Shown: positions 24,429-31,731 of the stretch, piece by piece
Layout: the number at the start of each line of letters is the position of its first letter
Position numbering within the stretch: the stretch's first letter is position 1
DNA from: Sideroxydans lithotrophicus
GTDB lineage: Bacteria > Pseudomonadota > Gammaproteobacteria > Burkholderiales > Sulfuriferulaceae
NCBI GenBank assembly: GCA_022736605.1
Contig: DZDB01000005.1
Coordinates: forward strand, 1 to 35,104
Length of the DNA: 35,104 bases
Reading direction: 5' to 3'
Notes under the pieces: model-generated
Database searches by the model: none
Seen by the model: the letters and a program-made list of their open reading frames with translations, nothing else
Told to the model about the DNA's origin: nothing
Translations under genes and position numbers: made by a program

Positions 24429-24442
24429 GCGACCCTACTCAA

Positions 24443-25609
24443 ATGCATAACTGGCTATTACCTGAATATATAGAAGACCTGCTGCCTCCAGTGGCCTGGC
24501 GCATGGAAAATCTGCGCCGCGCCATGCTCAACCTGTTTCGTACTCACGGATATGAGTTGGTCACGCCGCCGCAGATTGAATATCTTGAATCCTTGCTGAC
24601 CGGCACCGGCAGCGATCTGGACACGCGCACCTTCAAACTGGTCGACCAGCTTACCGGCCGGATGATGGGCGTACGTGCTGACATCACCCCACAAGTAGCG
24701 CGAATTGATGCGCACCTGCTCAATCGCCAGGGTATAACCCGCCTGTGTTATGCCGGCACGGTGGTACATACCCTGCCCGAAGGCATGAACCGCTCACGCG
24801 AGCTGATGCAGCTTGGTGCCGAGCTATATGGCCACAGCGGCTTCGAGGCGGACGTCGAAATTCAGCGCCTGATGCTCGATGCACTGACGCTCGCCGGCGT
24901 AGGCGATCTCTACCTCGATATCGGCCATGTCGGTGTATTTCGTGGCCTGGTGCAATACAGCCATGTGCCGGCCGAGCTTGAAGCTGCGCTGTTCCAGGCG
25001 CTACAGACCAAAGACGCCGCTACCATCAACAGCCTAACCACCGGCATGGACGACATTGCCCGCGCCGCATTTGCTGCCCTGCCCAATCTGTACGGCGGCA
25101 TTGAAGTGCTTGATGAAGCATTCCGCATTTTGCCCAGCGGTCTGGAAATCACCCAGGCACTGGACGAACTGCGTGCCATCACCAATGAGCTCAAAGGCAG
25201 TGCAAAAATCAATATCGACCTGGCTGAACTGCGCGGCTACCACTATCACAGCGGCGTGGTATTTGCGGCTTATGCGGGCACCCACACCGGCGTGCTGGCG
25301 CAGGGCGGGCGCTATGACGAAGTCGGAAAATCTTTCGGTCGCGCCCGTCCTGCCACCGGTTTCAGCCTGGATTTACGCGAAATTGCCGCCCAATTCTGGC
25401 GCGCAGGGGGCGCTAAAGCGATCCTCGCCCCTTACCTTAAAAATGCCAAACTGGCTGACAAAATCCAGCAGCTGCGAACCGGTGGTGAAACCGTCATCGT
25501 CGAATTGCCAGGTCACGAGGCAAGCCGCGCCGAACTGGGCTGTGACCGCATGCTGATGGACAACAAAGGCGAATGGGAAATTGTTCATTTACCGCAGCAA
25601 TCTGTTTAA
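24443..25609 (+). CDS. hisZ: ATP phosphoribosyltransferase regulatory subunit HisZ
   Basis: HisZ of 388 residues, a paralogue of histidyl-tRNA synthetase that lacks aminoacylation. It joins short-form HisG to make the first enzyme of histidine synthesis and confers feedback control. Its start LLPEYIEDLLPPVAWRMENLRR and the motifs YELVTPPQIEYLESLL, MMGVRADITPQVARI and QGGRYDEVGKSFGRARPATGFSLD identify it. It lacks the HisRS-specific LVRGLDYY-type peptide of hisS in this window and has only a small non-canonical C-terminal part. Its presence implies a short HisG elsewhere. There is no evident Shine-Dalgarno before the ATG. purA follows after 23 bp, so the two are probably one unit. Confidence 0.95.
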   Translation: MHNWLLPEYIEDLLPPVAWRMENLRRAMLNLFRTHGYELVTPPQIEYLESLLTGTGSDLDTRTFKLVDQLTGRMMGVRADITPQVARIDAHLLNRQGITRLCYAGTVVHTLPEGMNRSRELMQLGAELYGHSGFEADVEIQRLMLDALTLAGVGDLYLDIGHVGVFRGLVQYSHVPAELEAALFQALQTKDAATINSLTTGMDDIARAAFAALPNLYGGIEVLDEAFRILPSGLEITQALDELRAITNELKGSAKINIDLAELRGYHYHSGVVFAAYAGTHTGVLAQGGRYDEVGKSFGRARPATGFSLDLREIAAQFWRAGGAKAILAPYLKNAKLADKIQQLRTGGETVIVELPGHEASRAELGCDRMLMDNKGEWEIVHLPQQSV

Positions 25610-25632
25610 TAAATCGTCTGGAAAATGAAGCT

Positions 25633-26925
25633 ATGACCAAAAACGTCGTCGTCATCGGCACACAATGGGGAGATGAAGGCAAAGGCAAGATTGTCGACTG
25701 GCTCACCGACCACGCACAAGGCGTGGTGCGTTTTCAGGGCGGTCACAATGCCGGGCACACACTGGTGGTGGCGGGCAAAAAAACCGTCCTGCACCTGATC
25801 CCGTCAGGCATTCTGCGCGATAACGTCACCTGCTATATCGGCAACGGCGTGGTCGTATCACCCGAAGCCCTGCTGGAAGAAGTCGACATGCTCGAAAGTG
25901 TGGGCGTCAATGTTGCCTCGCGCCTGAAAATTTCCGAAGCCTGCCCGCTGATTCTGCCCTACCACATTGCGCTCGATCAGGCACGCGAGCTGGCAAAAGG
26001 GGCTGGCAAGATTGGCACCACCGGACGCGGCATTGGTCCCGCCTACGAAGACAAAGTGGCACGCCGGGCGATTCGTTTGCAAGACGTATTTCACCGCGAA
26101 CGCTTCGCCGCCAAACTTGGCGAAGTACTGGACTATCACAACTTCGTGCTGAAAAACTATTTCCACGCCGAACCTGTGGATTTCAACCAGACACTGGATC
26201 AAACACTGCTGCTGGCCGAGCGCATCAAACCGATGGTTGCGGACGTACCACGTCTGCTGTACGAGGCCAATCGTGCGGGCAACAATCTGCTGTTTGAGGG
26301 CGCACAGGGCACATTACTGGATATCGACCACGGCACTTATCCGTTTGTCACGTCAAGCAACTGCACCTCAGGTGGCGCTGCCACCGGTGCGGGCGTGGGG
26401 CCGCACACGCTGCATTACGTATTGGGCATCACCAAGGCCTACACCACGCGGGTCGGCTCGGGCCCGTTTCCAACCGAACTGTTCGACGACAATGGCAAAT
26501 ATCTGGCCGAGCGCGGCCATGAGTTTGGCTCCACCACCGGGCGTGCGCGGCGTTGTGGCTGGTTTGATGCAGCGGCACTCAAACGCTCGATCCAGATCAA
26601 CGGCGTGTCGGGTTTGTGTGTGACCAAACTCGACGTGCTGGACGGCATGGAAACGCTGCGCGTGTGCATCGGCTACAACCTGGATGGGGGTTTCTCGGAC
26701 ATTTTGCCCGTCGGTGCCGAAACCCTCGCCAAGTGCGAACCGGTTTATGAAGAAATGCCCGCATGGACAGAAAGCACTGTCGGCATCAAGCGTTATGAAG
26801 ATTTGCCTGCCCCCGCGCGCGCTTACCTCAAACGCATGGAAGCACTCTGTGAAGTGCCGATTGACATGATTTCAACCGGCCCAGACCGCGAAGAAACCAT
26901 TGTTTTACGCCACCCATTTGACTGA
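25633..26925 (+). CDS. purA: Adenylosuccinate synthetase
   Basis: PurA of 430 residues, the usual length. It joins IMP and aspartate using GTP to form adenylosuccinate, the first committed step to AMP. The glycine-rich loop GDEGKGK is at 13-19, followed by FQGGHNAGHTLV, KIGTTGRGIGPAYEDK, FEGAQGTLLDIDHGTYPFVTS (split here by family blocks), GSGPFPTEL and STTGRARRCGWFD. The frame is open to 25573, but the ATG at 25633 gives the family start TKNVVVIGTQWG; a GAAG-type weak Shine-Dalgarno lies upstream. The hisZ-purA order is typical of betaproteobacteria. The transcript meets the tRNA-Leu terminator and gene from the opposite strand downstream. Confidence 0.97.
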   Translation: MTKNVVVIGTQWGDEGKGKIVDWLTDHAQGVVRFQGGHNAGHTLVVAGKKTVLHLIPSGILRDNVTCYIGNGVVVSPEALLEEVDMLESVGVNVASRLKISEACPLILPYHIALDQARELAKGAGKIGTTGRGIGPAYEDKVARRAIRLQDVFHRERFAAKLGEVLDYHNFVLKNYFHAEPVDFNQTLDQTLLLAERIKPMVADVPRLLYEANRAGNNLLFEGAQGTLLDIDHGTYPFVTSSNCTSGGAATGAGVGPHTLHYVLGITKAYTTRVGSGPFPTELFDDNGKYLAERGHEFGSTTGRARRCGWFDAAALKRSIQINGVSGLCVTKLDVLDGMETLRVCIGYNLDGGFSDILPVGAETLAKCEPVYEEMPAWTESTVGIKRYEDLPAPARAYLKRMEALCEVPIDMISTGPDREETIVLRHPFD

Positions 26926-27019
26926 CGGCAGGTCGGCACGGGCGCGTTTCTGCAACAGCGCGGAAACACCCGTGAACTGGCTGGCAGTTGATTATTTTTT
27001 ACGCCTGCGTTGGGCAAAG

Positions 27020-27042
27020 AAAAAGGGCAGCGTACGCTGCCC
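27020..27042 (-). terminator. Terminator of tRNA-Leu
   Basis: GGGCAGC and GCTGCCC flank GTAC (27025-27042), an 18-bp perfect palindrome. On the minus strand it is followed by TTTTT (complement of 27020-27024) and CTTT, a good intrinsic terminator 17 bp beyond the tRNA 3' end. On the plus strand the T run is short, so it may stop purA only partly. Confidence 0.88.
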
Positions 27043-27058
27043 TTTAAACTTTACATTT

Positions 27059-27145
27059 TGGTGCCCAGAAGAGGACTCGAACCTCCACAGTGTTACCACC
27101 GCATGGACCTGAACCATGTGCGTCTACCAATTCCGCCATCTGGGC
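27059..27145 (-). tRNA. tRNA-Leu, anticodon CAG
   Basis: An 87-nt class II tRNA with encoded CCA. The acceptor arms GCCCAGA and TCTGGGC pair fully, with discriminator A. The D arm has the leucine-type GCGGAATTGGTAGACGC. The anticodon stem CATGG/CCATG encloses TTCAGGT, giving anticodon CAG (complement of 27109-27111) for the codon CUG. A long variable arm follows (CGGTGGTAACACTG), then a T arm with GTTCGAGT. CTG is very common in the genes of this window, so this is a major leucine tRNA. It is transcribed against all neighbouring genes. Confidence 0.97.
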
Positions 27146-27159
27146 TGGAAGAGACGCGC

Positions 27160-27187
27160 ATTATAAATGAACGAGGAAGCTTGTCAA
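27160..27187 (-). promoter_or_regulatory. Consensus promoter of tRNA-Leu, overlapping the rnr start
   Basis: On the minus strand TTGACA (complement of 27182-27187) and TATAAT (complement of 27160-27165) are both perfect consensus hexamers, 16 bp apart. Downstream of the -10 comes GCGCGTC, a GC-rich discriminator typical of stringently controlled stable-RNA promoters. The start site would be about 27153, some 7 nt before the mature tRNA 5' end. The last base of the -35 is the A of the rnr ATG on the other strand. Confidence 0.9.
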
Positions 27188-29496
27188 TGAATAAACCCAC
27201 GGCGAACGCCGACACCACAGCACTGCGCTGGTCTGACCCGCATCTTGAGCGCGAACGCGAGCGTTATGAGCAGCCACTGCCCAGCCGCGAATTCATCATG
27301 GACGTGTTGCGCCAGCAGGGCGCACCGCTGCTACCGGAAATGCTGTCAGGCCTGCTTGGCATTACTCCAGACGAATCCGACCTGTTTTCACGCCGCCTGC
27401 GCGCCATGGAGCGCGACGGTGAATTGATGCAAAACCGGCGCGGCGACTTGTGTGTGGTGGAAAAGCTCGACCTCATAAAAGGTCGCGTCGAAGGTCATCC
27501 GGATGGCTTTGGCTTCCTGACACCGGACGACGGCAGCGATGATCTGTACCTGTCACCGCGTGAAATGCAGAAAACCATGCACGGCGACCGCGCCATGGCG
27601 CGCGAAATCGGGCAGGATCGACGTGGCCGCCGCGAAGGTAAGATCATTGAAGTACTGGAACGTGCCAACACGCATATCGTCGGTCGACTGGTGGTCGAAC
27701 ACGGCATCATGCTGGTGGCGGCTGAAAATAAACGGATCACGCAGGACATTCTCATCCCGACCGGCCATCAGGGCAGCGCCGAGCCAGGCCAGGTAGTCAG
27801 CGTCGAACTCATCGAACAGCCGGGCAAATATGCCAAGCCAATGGGGCGCGTGGTCGAAGTGCTGGGCAGCTACGCTGATCCGGGGATGGAAATTGAAATT
27901 GCATTACGCAAGCATTCGTTGCCGTACATCTTCCCTGACGCAGTCGAAAAAATTGCTAAAAAACTGCCCAAGAAAGTACTCAAAAAAGACCACGCCGGGC
28001 GCGAAGACATTCGTCACCTGCCGCTGGTGACCATTGACGGCGAAACCGCACGCGATTTCGACGATGCCGTGTACTGCGAACCCAATGGCAGCGGTTATCG
28101 CCTGGTGGTGGCAATTGCCGACGTGTCACATTACGTCCAGCCGGGTGACCCGCTCGACGTGGAAGCCTATAGCCGGGGCAATTCGGTGTACTTCCCGCGC
28201 CGCGTCATCCCGATGTTGCCAGAAGAACTGTCCAACGGCCTGTGCTCAATCAATCCGCAGGTGGAGCGCCTGTGCATGGTGTGTGACATGCAGATTGGCG
28301 CACAGGGCGCAGTCAAGGCATACCGTTTTTATCCTGCCGTCATGTACTCACACGCACGCCTGACCTACAACCAGGTGTGGGACTGGCTACAGCATCCACA
28401 CAATGCCGGTGAGCACGGCGATCTGCTGCCCCAGCTCAAGCAGCTGTACACCTTGTTCAAGGTGCTGTTGAAAGCACGCGGCAAACGCGGCGCGATTGAT
28501 TTTGAAACCGTTGAAACGCAGATGATTTTCAATGAAGACAAAAAAATCGACCGTATCATCCCAGTGCACCGCAACGATGCGCACCGCCTGATTGAGGAAT
28601 GCATGCTGGCGGCCAACGTCTGCGCATCGGATTTTCTGCAAAAGAAAAAACAGCCCGCGCTGTACCGCATTCATGAAGGCCCGACGCCAGAAAAACTGGC
28701 GGCCCTGCGCGAATTCCTGTCCGAATTCGGCTTCGGCCTGGGCGGCGGCGATGATCCGCAAGCCAAGGATTACGCGACCTTGCTGAGTTCTATCAAGGGA
28801 CGCCCTGACGCGCAATTGCTGCAAACAGTGATGTTGCGTTCGCTGCAACAGGCGGTCTACAGCCCGGACAGTGTCGGTCACTTCGGTCTGGCGTACGAGC
28901 ATTACACCCACTTCACATCGCCAATCCGGCGCTATCCCGATTTGCTCATCCACCGCGCCATCAAGGCAGCCCTGAATGGCGAGCAATACAAACCCGGCGC
29001 CTGGGCTGAGCTGGGCGCACATTGCTCCATGACCGAACGCCGCGCCGACGACGCCACGCGTGACGTAGAAGCCTGGCTCAAATGTTTTTACATGCAGGAT
29101 CGGGTCGGTGAAACCTTTCCCGGCACCATTTCCAGTGTCACCGGTTTCGGTATTTTCGTGGCGCTGGATGACATTTACGTCGAAGGCCTGGTACACATTT
29201 CCGAACTCGGCAGCGACTACTTCCATTTCGACAAGACACGGCATCAGATTGCCGGAGAACGGACCGGCGTACGTTACCGCATGGGCGATCGCGTACACGT
29301 TAAAATCGTGCGCGTCAGCCTCGACACCTCGCGCATCGACTTTGTCCTGGCGAGTGCCGACGGCACCGAACTCATCAACAAGGCACCCGGAAAAGACGGC
29401 GCAGCAGCAGGCGATAAAAAAGCCCGACACGTCGACGCGGATACCGATGCACCGAAAAAAAAATCGCGCAGCCGCAAACCGCGCAAAGGCAAATAA
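27187..29496 (+). CDS. rnr: Ribonuclease R
   Basis: RNase R of 769 residues, a 3'-5' exoribonuclease that degrades structured RNA and takes part in RNA quality control. The N-terminal helix-turn-helix (DPHLERERERYEQPLPSRE and after), cold-shock domains (KGRVEGHPDGFGFLTP and on), and the RNB catalytic domain with D284, D290, D292 and D293 in IDGETARDFDDAVY are in order. A C-terminal S1 domain (PGTISSVTGFGIFVALDD) ends in a Lys/Arg-rich tail. GAGGAAG at 27173-27179 lies upstream of the ATG. The open frame extends into the tRNA complement and is not coding there. The ATG touches the -35 of the divergent tRNA promoter. rlmB follows after 3 bp. Confidence 0.97.
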   Translation: MNKPTANADTTALRWSDPHLERERERYEQPLPSREFIMDVLRQQGAPLLPEMLSGLLGITPDESDLFSRRLRAMERDGELMQNRRGDLCVVEKLDLIKGRVEGHPDGFGFLTPDDGSDDLYLSPREMQKTMHGDRAMAREIGQDRRGRREGKIIEVLERANTHIVGRLVVEHGIMLVAAENKRITQDILIPTGHQGSAEPGQVVSVELIEQPGKYAKPMGRVVEVLGSYADPGMEIEIALRKHSLPYIFPDAVEKIAKKLPKKVLKKDHAGREDIRHLPLVTIDGETARDFDDAVYCEPNGSGYRLVVAIADVSHYVQPGDPLDVEAYSRGNSVYFPRRVIPMLPEELSNGLCSINPQVERLCMVCDMQIGAQGAVKAYRFYPAVMYSHARLTYNQVWDWLQHPHNAGEHGDLLPQLKQLYTLFKVLLKARGKRGAIDFETVETQMIFNEDKKIDRIIPVHRNDAHRLIEECMLAANVCASDFLQKKKQPALYRIHEGPTPEKLAALREFLSEFGFGLGGGDDPQAKDYATLLSSIKGRPDAQLLQTVMLRSLQQAVYSPDSVGHFGLAYEHYTHFTSPIRRYPDLLIHRAIKAALNGEQYKPGAWAELGAHCSMTERRADDATRDVEAWLKCFYMQDRVGETFPGTISSVTGFGIFVALDDIYVEGLVHISELGSDYFHFDKTRHQIAGERTGVRYRMGDRVHVKIVRVSLDTSRIDFVLASADGTELINKAPGKDGAAAGDKKARHVDADTDAPKKKSRSRKPRKGK

Positions 29497-29499
29497 TCC

Positions 29500-30246
29500 A
29501 TGGCAGGCATCCTCATTTACGGCTTTCACGCCGTCACTGCGCGTCTGCGTCAAAATCCAGCCAGTGTTGAAGAACTGTTCGTCGACGCAGCACGTCAGGA
29601 TGCACGCGCGCGCGACGTGCTCGAACTCGCCAAAACGCTCGGTGTGCGCATTCTGCAGGTTGATGGAAAACGCCTCGATGGCATCGCCGGAGGACCCCGC
29701 CACCAGGGCATTGCGGCACGCGTCACCATGGTGCAACAACCACGCCACGTGGATGAAATACTGGAAGGTTTGCAAGGCGATTTGCTGTTGCTGGTACTCG
29801 ATGGCGTGCAAGACCCGCACAATCTGGGTGCCTGCTTGCGCGTGGCTGACGCCATGGGCGCAAACGCCGTGATCGCGCCGAAAGACCGTGCTGTCGGCCT
29901 GACCCCAACAGTCGCTAAAGTGGCGTGTGGTGCAGCCGAAACCGTGCCTTACCTGACCGTCACCAACCTCGCGCGCGCCCTGCGCGACATCAAGGAATAC
30001 GGCGTACACATCGTCGGCGCCGACGGCGAGGCCGAAACTGAACTGGCGCACGCCAAAGTCGGTGGCTCGGTGGCGTGGGTACTCGGTGCCGAAGGCGGCG
30101 GCCTGCGTCGACTGACCCGCGAACATTGCGACGAACTGATCAAAATCCCCATGTTCGGCACGGTTGAAAGCCTCAACGTCTCGGTTTCCGCTGGTATCTG
30201 CCTGTATGAAAGCCGCCGTCAACGGGGAGTCGAGCATGCTGGATAA
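29500..30246 (+). CDS. rlmB: 23S rRNA (guanosine-2251-2'-O)-methyltransferase RlmB
   Basis: SPOUT (SpoU) methyltransferase of 248 residues that methylates the ribose of G2251 in the 23S peptidyl-transferase region using SAM. The N-terminal L30e-like substrate-binding domain starts ILIYGFHAVTARLRQNP. The knotted catalytic domain carries motif 1 (DPHNLGACLRVADAMGA), motif 2 (VLGAEGGGLRRLTREHCD) and motif 3 (IPMFGTVESLNVSVSAGICLYE). An rnr-rlmB pair is conserved in proteobacteria. The gene begins 3 bp after the rnr stop and its end overlaps hpt by 11 nt, so all three are likely one transcript. Confidence 0.96.
   Translation: MAGILIYGFHAVTARLRQNPASVEELFVDAARQDARARDVLELAKTLGVRILQVDGKRLDGIAGGPRHQGIAARVTMVQQPRHVDEILEGLQGDLLLLVLDGVQDPHNLGACLRVADAMGANAVIAPKDRAVGLTPTVAKVACGAAETVPYLTVTNLARALRDIKEYGVHIVGADGEAETELAHAKVGGSVAWVLGAEGGGLRRLTREHCDELIKIPMFGTVESLNVSVSAGICLYESRRQRGVEHAG
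30224..30229 (+). promoter_or_regulatory. Ribosome binding site fixing the hpt start
   Basis: GGGGAG lies 6 nt before the ATG at 30236, within rlmB. The frame is open back to 30164, but this site and the family N terminus place the start here. Confidence 0.7.
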
Positions 30247-30790
30247 AAACGTCGCCTGGCGCATTCTTAACGAATCTGACCTGATTTATTCTGCCGATCA
30301 GGTCAACACTGCCGTCGCGACGCTCGCCGCCGCCATTACCACGCGATACCAGGACACGACGCCACTGGTATTGTCTGTAATGGGCGGCGCAGTGGTATTT
30401 TCCGGCCAAATTCTGCCCTTGCTGCGCTTTCCACTCGATTTTGATTATGTCCATGCCAGCCGTTATGGGCAGCAAAAGCAAGGCGGACAACTGGAATGGC
30501 GCGTGCTGCCGCGTGAATCTGTTCAAGGTCGCAGCGTCCTGATGCTTGATGACATTCTCGACGAAGGCCATACGCTCGCCGCGATCCGGGCCAAGCTGCT
30601 GGAGATGGGCGCAGCAGATGTCGCCTGCGCCGTGTTGACCGAAAAAATAACCGGCAAAAGCAAACCCATCAAAGCCGAGTTTGTCGGGCTGGAATTGCCC
30701 AACCGCTTTGTGTTTGGCTGCGGCATGGACGTGGAAGGCGCCTGGCGCAACCTGCCTGCAATCTATGCACTTAAAGATGCCCCCAGCTGA
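30236..30790 (+). CDS. hpt: Hypoxanthine-guanine phosphoribosyltransferase
   Basis: Purine phosphoribosyltransferase of 184 residues, the normal length. It joins hypoxanthine or guanine to PRPP, giving IMP or GMP in salvage. The PRPP-binding loop LMLDDILDEGHTL is at 102-114. VLSVMGGAVVFSGQILPLL forms the N-terminal substrate loop region, and ASRYGQQKQGGQLEWR corresponds to the flexible loop. ELPNRFVFGCGMDVEG near the end is typical of HGPRT, with a base-binding region. It overlaps the end of rlmB. No terminator follows; the 102-bp gap to the Tim44-like gene holds a possible new promoter. IMP from it would feed PurA encoded upstream. Confidence 0.92.
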   Translation: MLDKNVAWRILNESDLIYSADQVNTAVATLAAAITTRYQDTTPLVLSVMGGAVVFSGQILPLLRFPLDFDYVHASRYGQQKQGGQLEWRVLPRESVQGRSVLMLDDILDEGHTLAAIRAKLLEMGAADVACAVLTEKITGKSKPIKAEFVGLELPNRFVFGCGMDVEGAWRNLPAIYALKDAPS

Positions 30791-30851
30791 TTACCTCGAT
30801 TTTTCCTGTTACTTATTCAGCTTTATTCTGTCCAAATAGTTGGGCGGTGCT

Positions 30852-30860
30852 TGCTAGAAT
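30852..30860 (+). promoter_or_regulatory. Possible extended -10 promoter for the Tim44-like gene
   Basis: TGCTAGAAT lies 32 bp before the ATG at 30893, giving a leader of about 25 nt. No -35 match is seen at the right distance. The same nine bases occur upstream of the repeat lipoprotein on the minus strand at 4510-4518. Confidence 0.4.
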
Positions 30861-30892
30861 CAAGTTTCATTGCCTTATCTCCGGAGTCTGTC

Positions 30893-31729
30893 ATGCGTAA
30901 ATTTCTGACCTTGTTGTTAACCCTGATGCTAAGCATGGGGCTGTTTGCTGCCAATGCCGATGCCAAGCGCTTTGGCGGCGGCAAGAGCTTTGGCAAGCAA
31001 CGCGAAGCCATCAGCCAGCCCGCACCACAACGCGCGCCTGCCGCTGCGCCCGCCAGCCCGGCAGCGGGCGGCAATAAATGGCTCGGTCCGCTCGCCGGTC
31101 TGGCAGCCGGTGGCCTGCTCGCCTCGCTGTTTATGGGTGGGGCTTTCGAGGGTCTGAAAGGCATGGATATTCTGCTGATGCTCGGCCTCGCCGCAGCTGC
31201 ATTTTTTGTATTCCGCGCCATGCGCCGTAAGGCAGCCGCACCACAGGCCACGGCTTACACCGCGCACGGTCAAAGCATTCAGGTGCCGATGCCAGTGAGC
31301 AATGCCGATCTGCCACTGAGCGGCGCTGCCGCACAGCCGGTCATGAGCAGCCGTCCGGACTGGTTTGACGATGCCGCTTTCGTACGTGACGCCAAGGCGC
31401 ATTTTATTCGCCTGCAAGCTGCGTATGACGTGGCTGACCTGAACGACATTCGCGAGTACACCACACCCGAAGTATTCGCAGAAATCAGCATGCAACTGCA
31501 GGAGCGTGGCGATGCTGCACAAAAAACTGACGTGACCCTGCTCAACGCCGACATGCTGAATGTCGTCAGCGAAGGCAATCTGGTGATCGCCAGCGTGCGC
31601 TTCCACGGCTTGATCCGGGAGGACGCCAACGCCCCGGCTGCACCGTTCGACGAGATCTGGCACATCCAGAAATCCGCCAGTGACCGTACCGCGCCTTGGT
31701 TTGTGGCCGGCATTCAACAGGCGCAATAA
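30893..31729 (+). CDS. Tim44-like domain membrane protein
   Basis: Protein of 278 residues. A signal-like N terminus (MRKFLTLLLTLMLSMGLFA) ends in ANADA, a good signal-peptidase site near residue 24. A Gly/Lys and then Ala/Pro-rich linker (25-60) leads to two hydrophobic segments (about 64-84 and 91-109), a basic stretch FRAMRRK, and a soluble C-terminal domain (about 145-275) of the Tim44/MRPL45 type (with DDAAFVRDAKAHFIRLQAAYD, LLNADMLNVVSEG and FDEIWHIQKS). Function of the bacterial family is not established; the fold suggests a membrane-associated binding domain. GGAG at 30883-30886 lies 6 nt before the chosen ATG. The frame is open to 30851. Confidence 0.85.
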   Translation: MRKFLTLLLTLMLSMGLFAANADAKRFGGGKSFGKQREAISQPAPQRAPAAAPASPAAGGNKWLGPLAGLAAGGLLASLFMGGAFEGLKGMDILLMLGLAAAAFFVFRAMRRKAAAPQATAYTAHGQSIQVPMPVSNADLPLSGAAAQPVMSSRPDWFDDAAFVRDAKAHFIRLQAAYDVADLNDIREYTTPEVFAEISMQLQERGDAAQKTDVTLLNADMLNVVSEGNLVIASVRFHGLIREDANAPAAPFDEIWHIQKSASDRTAPWFVAGIQQAQ

Positions 31730-31731
31730 GC

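Noticed and set aside
24443..25609. hisZ as a second histidyl-tRNA synthetase
   Set aside because: It lacks the HisRS-specific peptide and a proper anticodon-binding domain, and the neighbourhood before purA is typical of hisZ.
27010..27186. Upstream extension of the rnr frame
   Set aside because: It runs through the tRNA terminator and the tRNA complement. The protein family begins at the ATG at 27187.
28387..30264. A 625-codon open frame on the minus strand, antisense to rnr and rlmB
   Set aside because: It spans two well-identified genes on the other strand, has no family-like motif, is rich in His, Phe and Cys in a pattern expected of a complement frame in GC-rich coding DNA, and has no promoter or Shine-Dalgarno that I could find.
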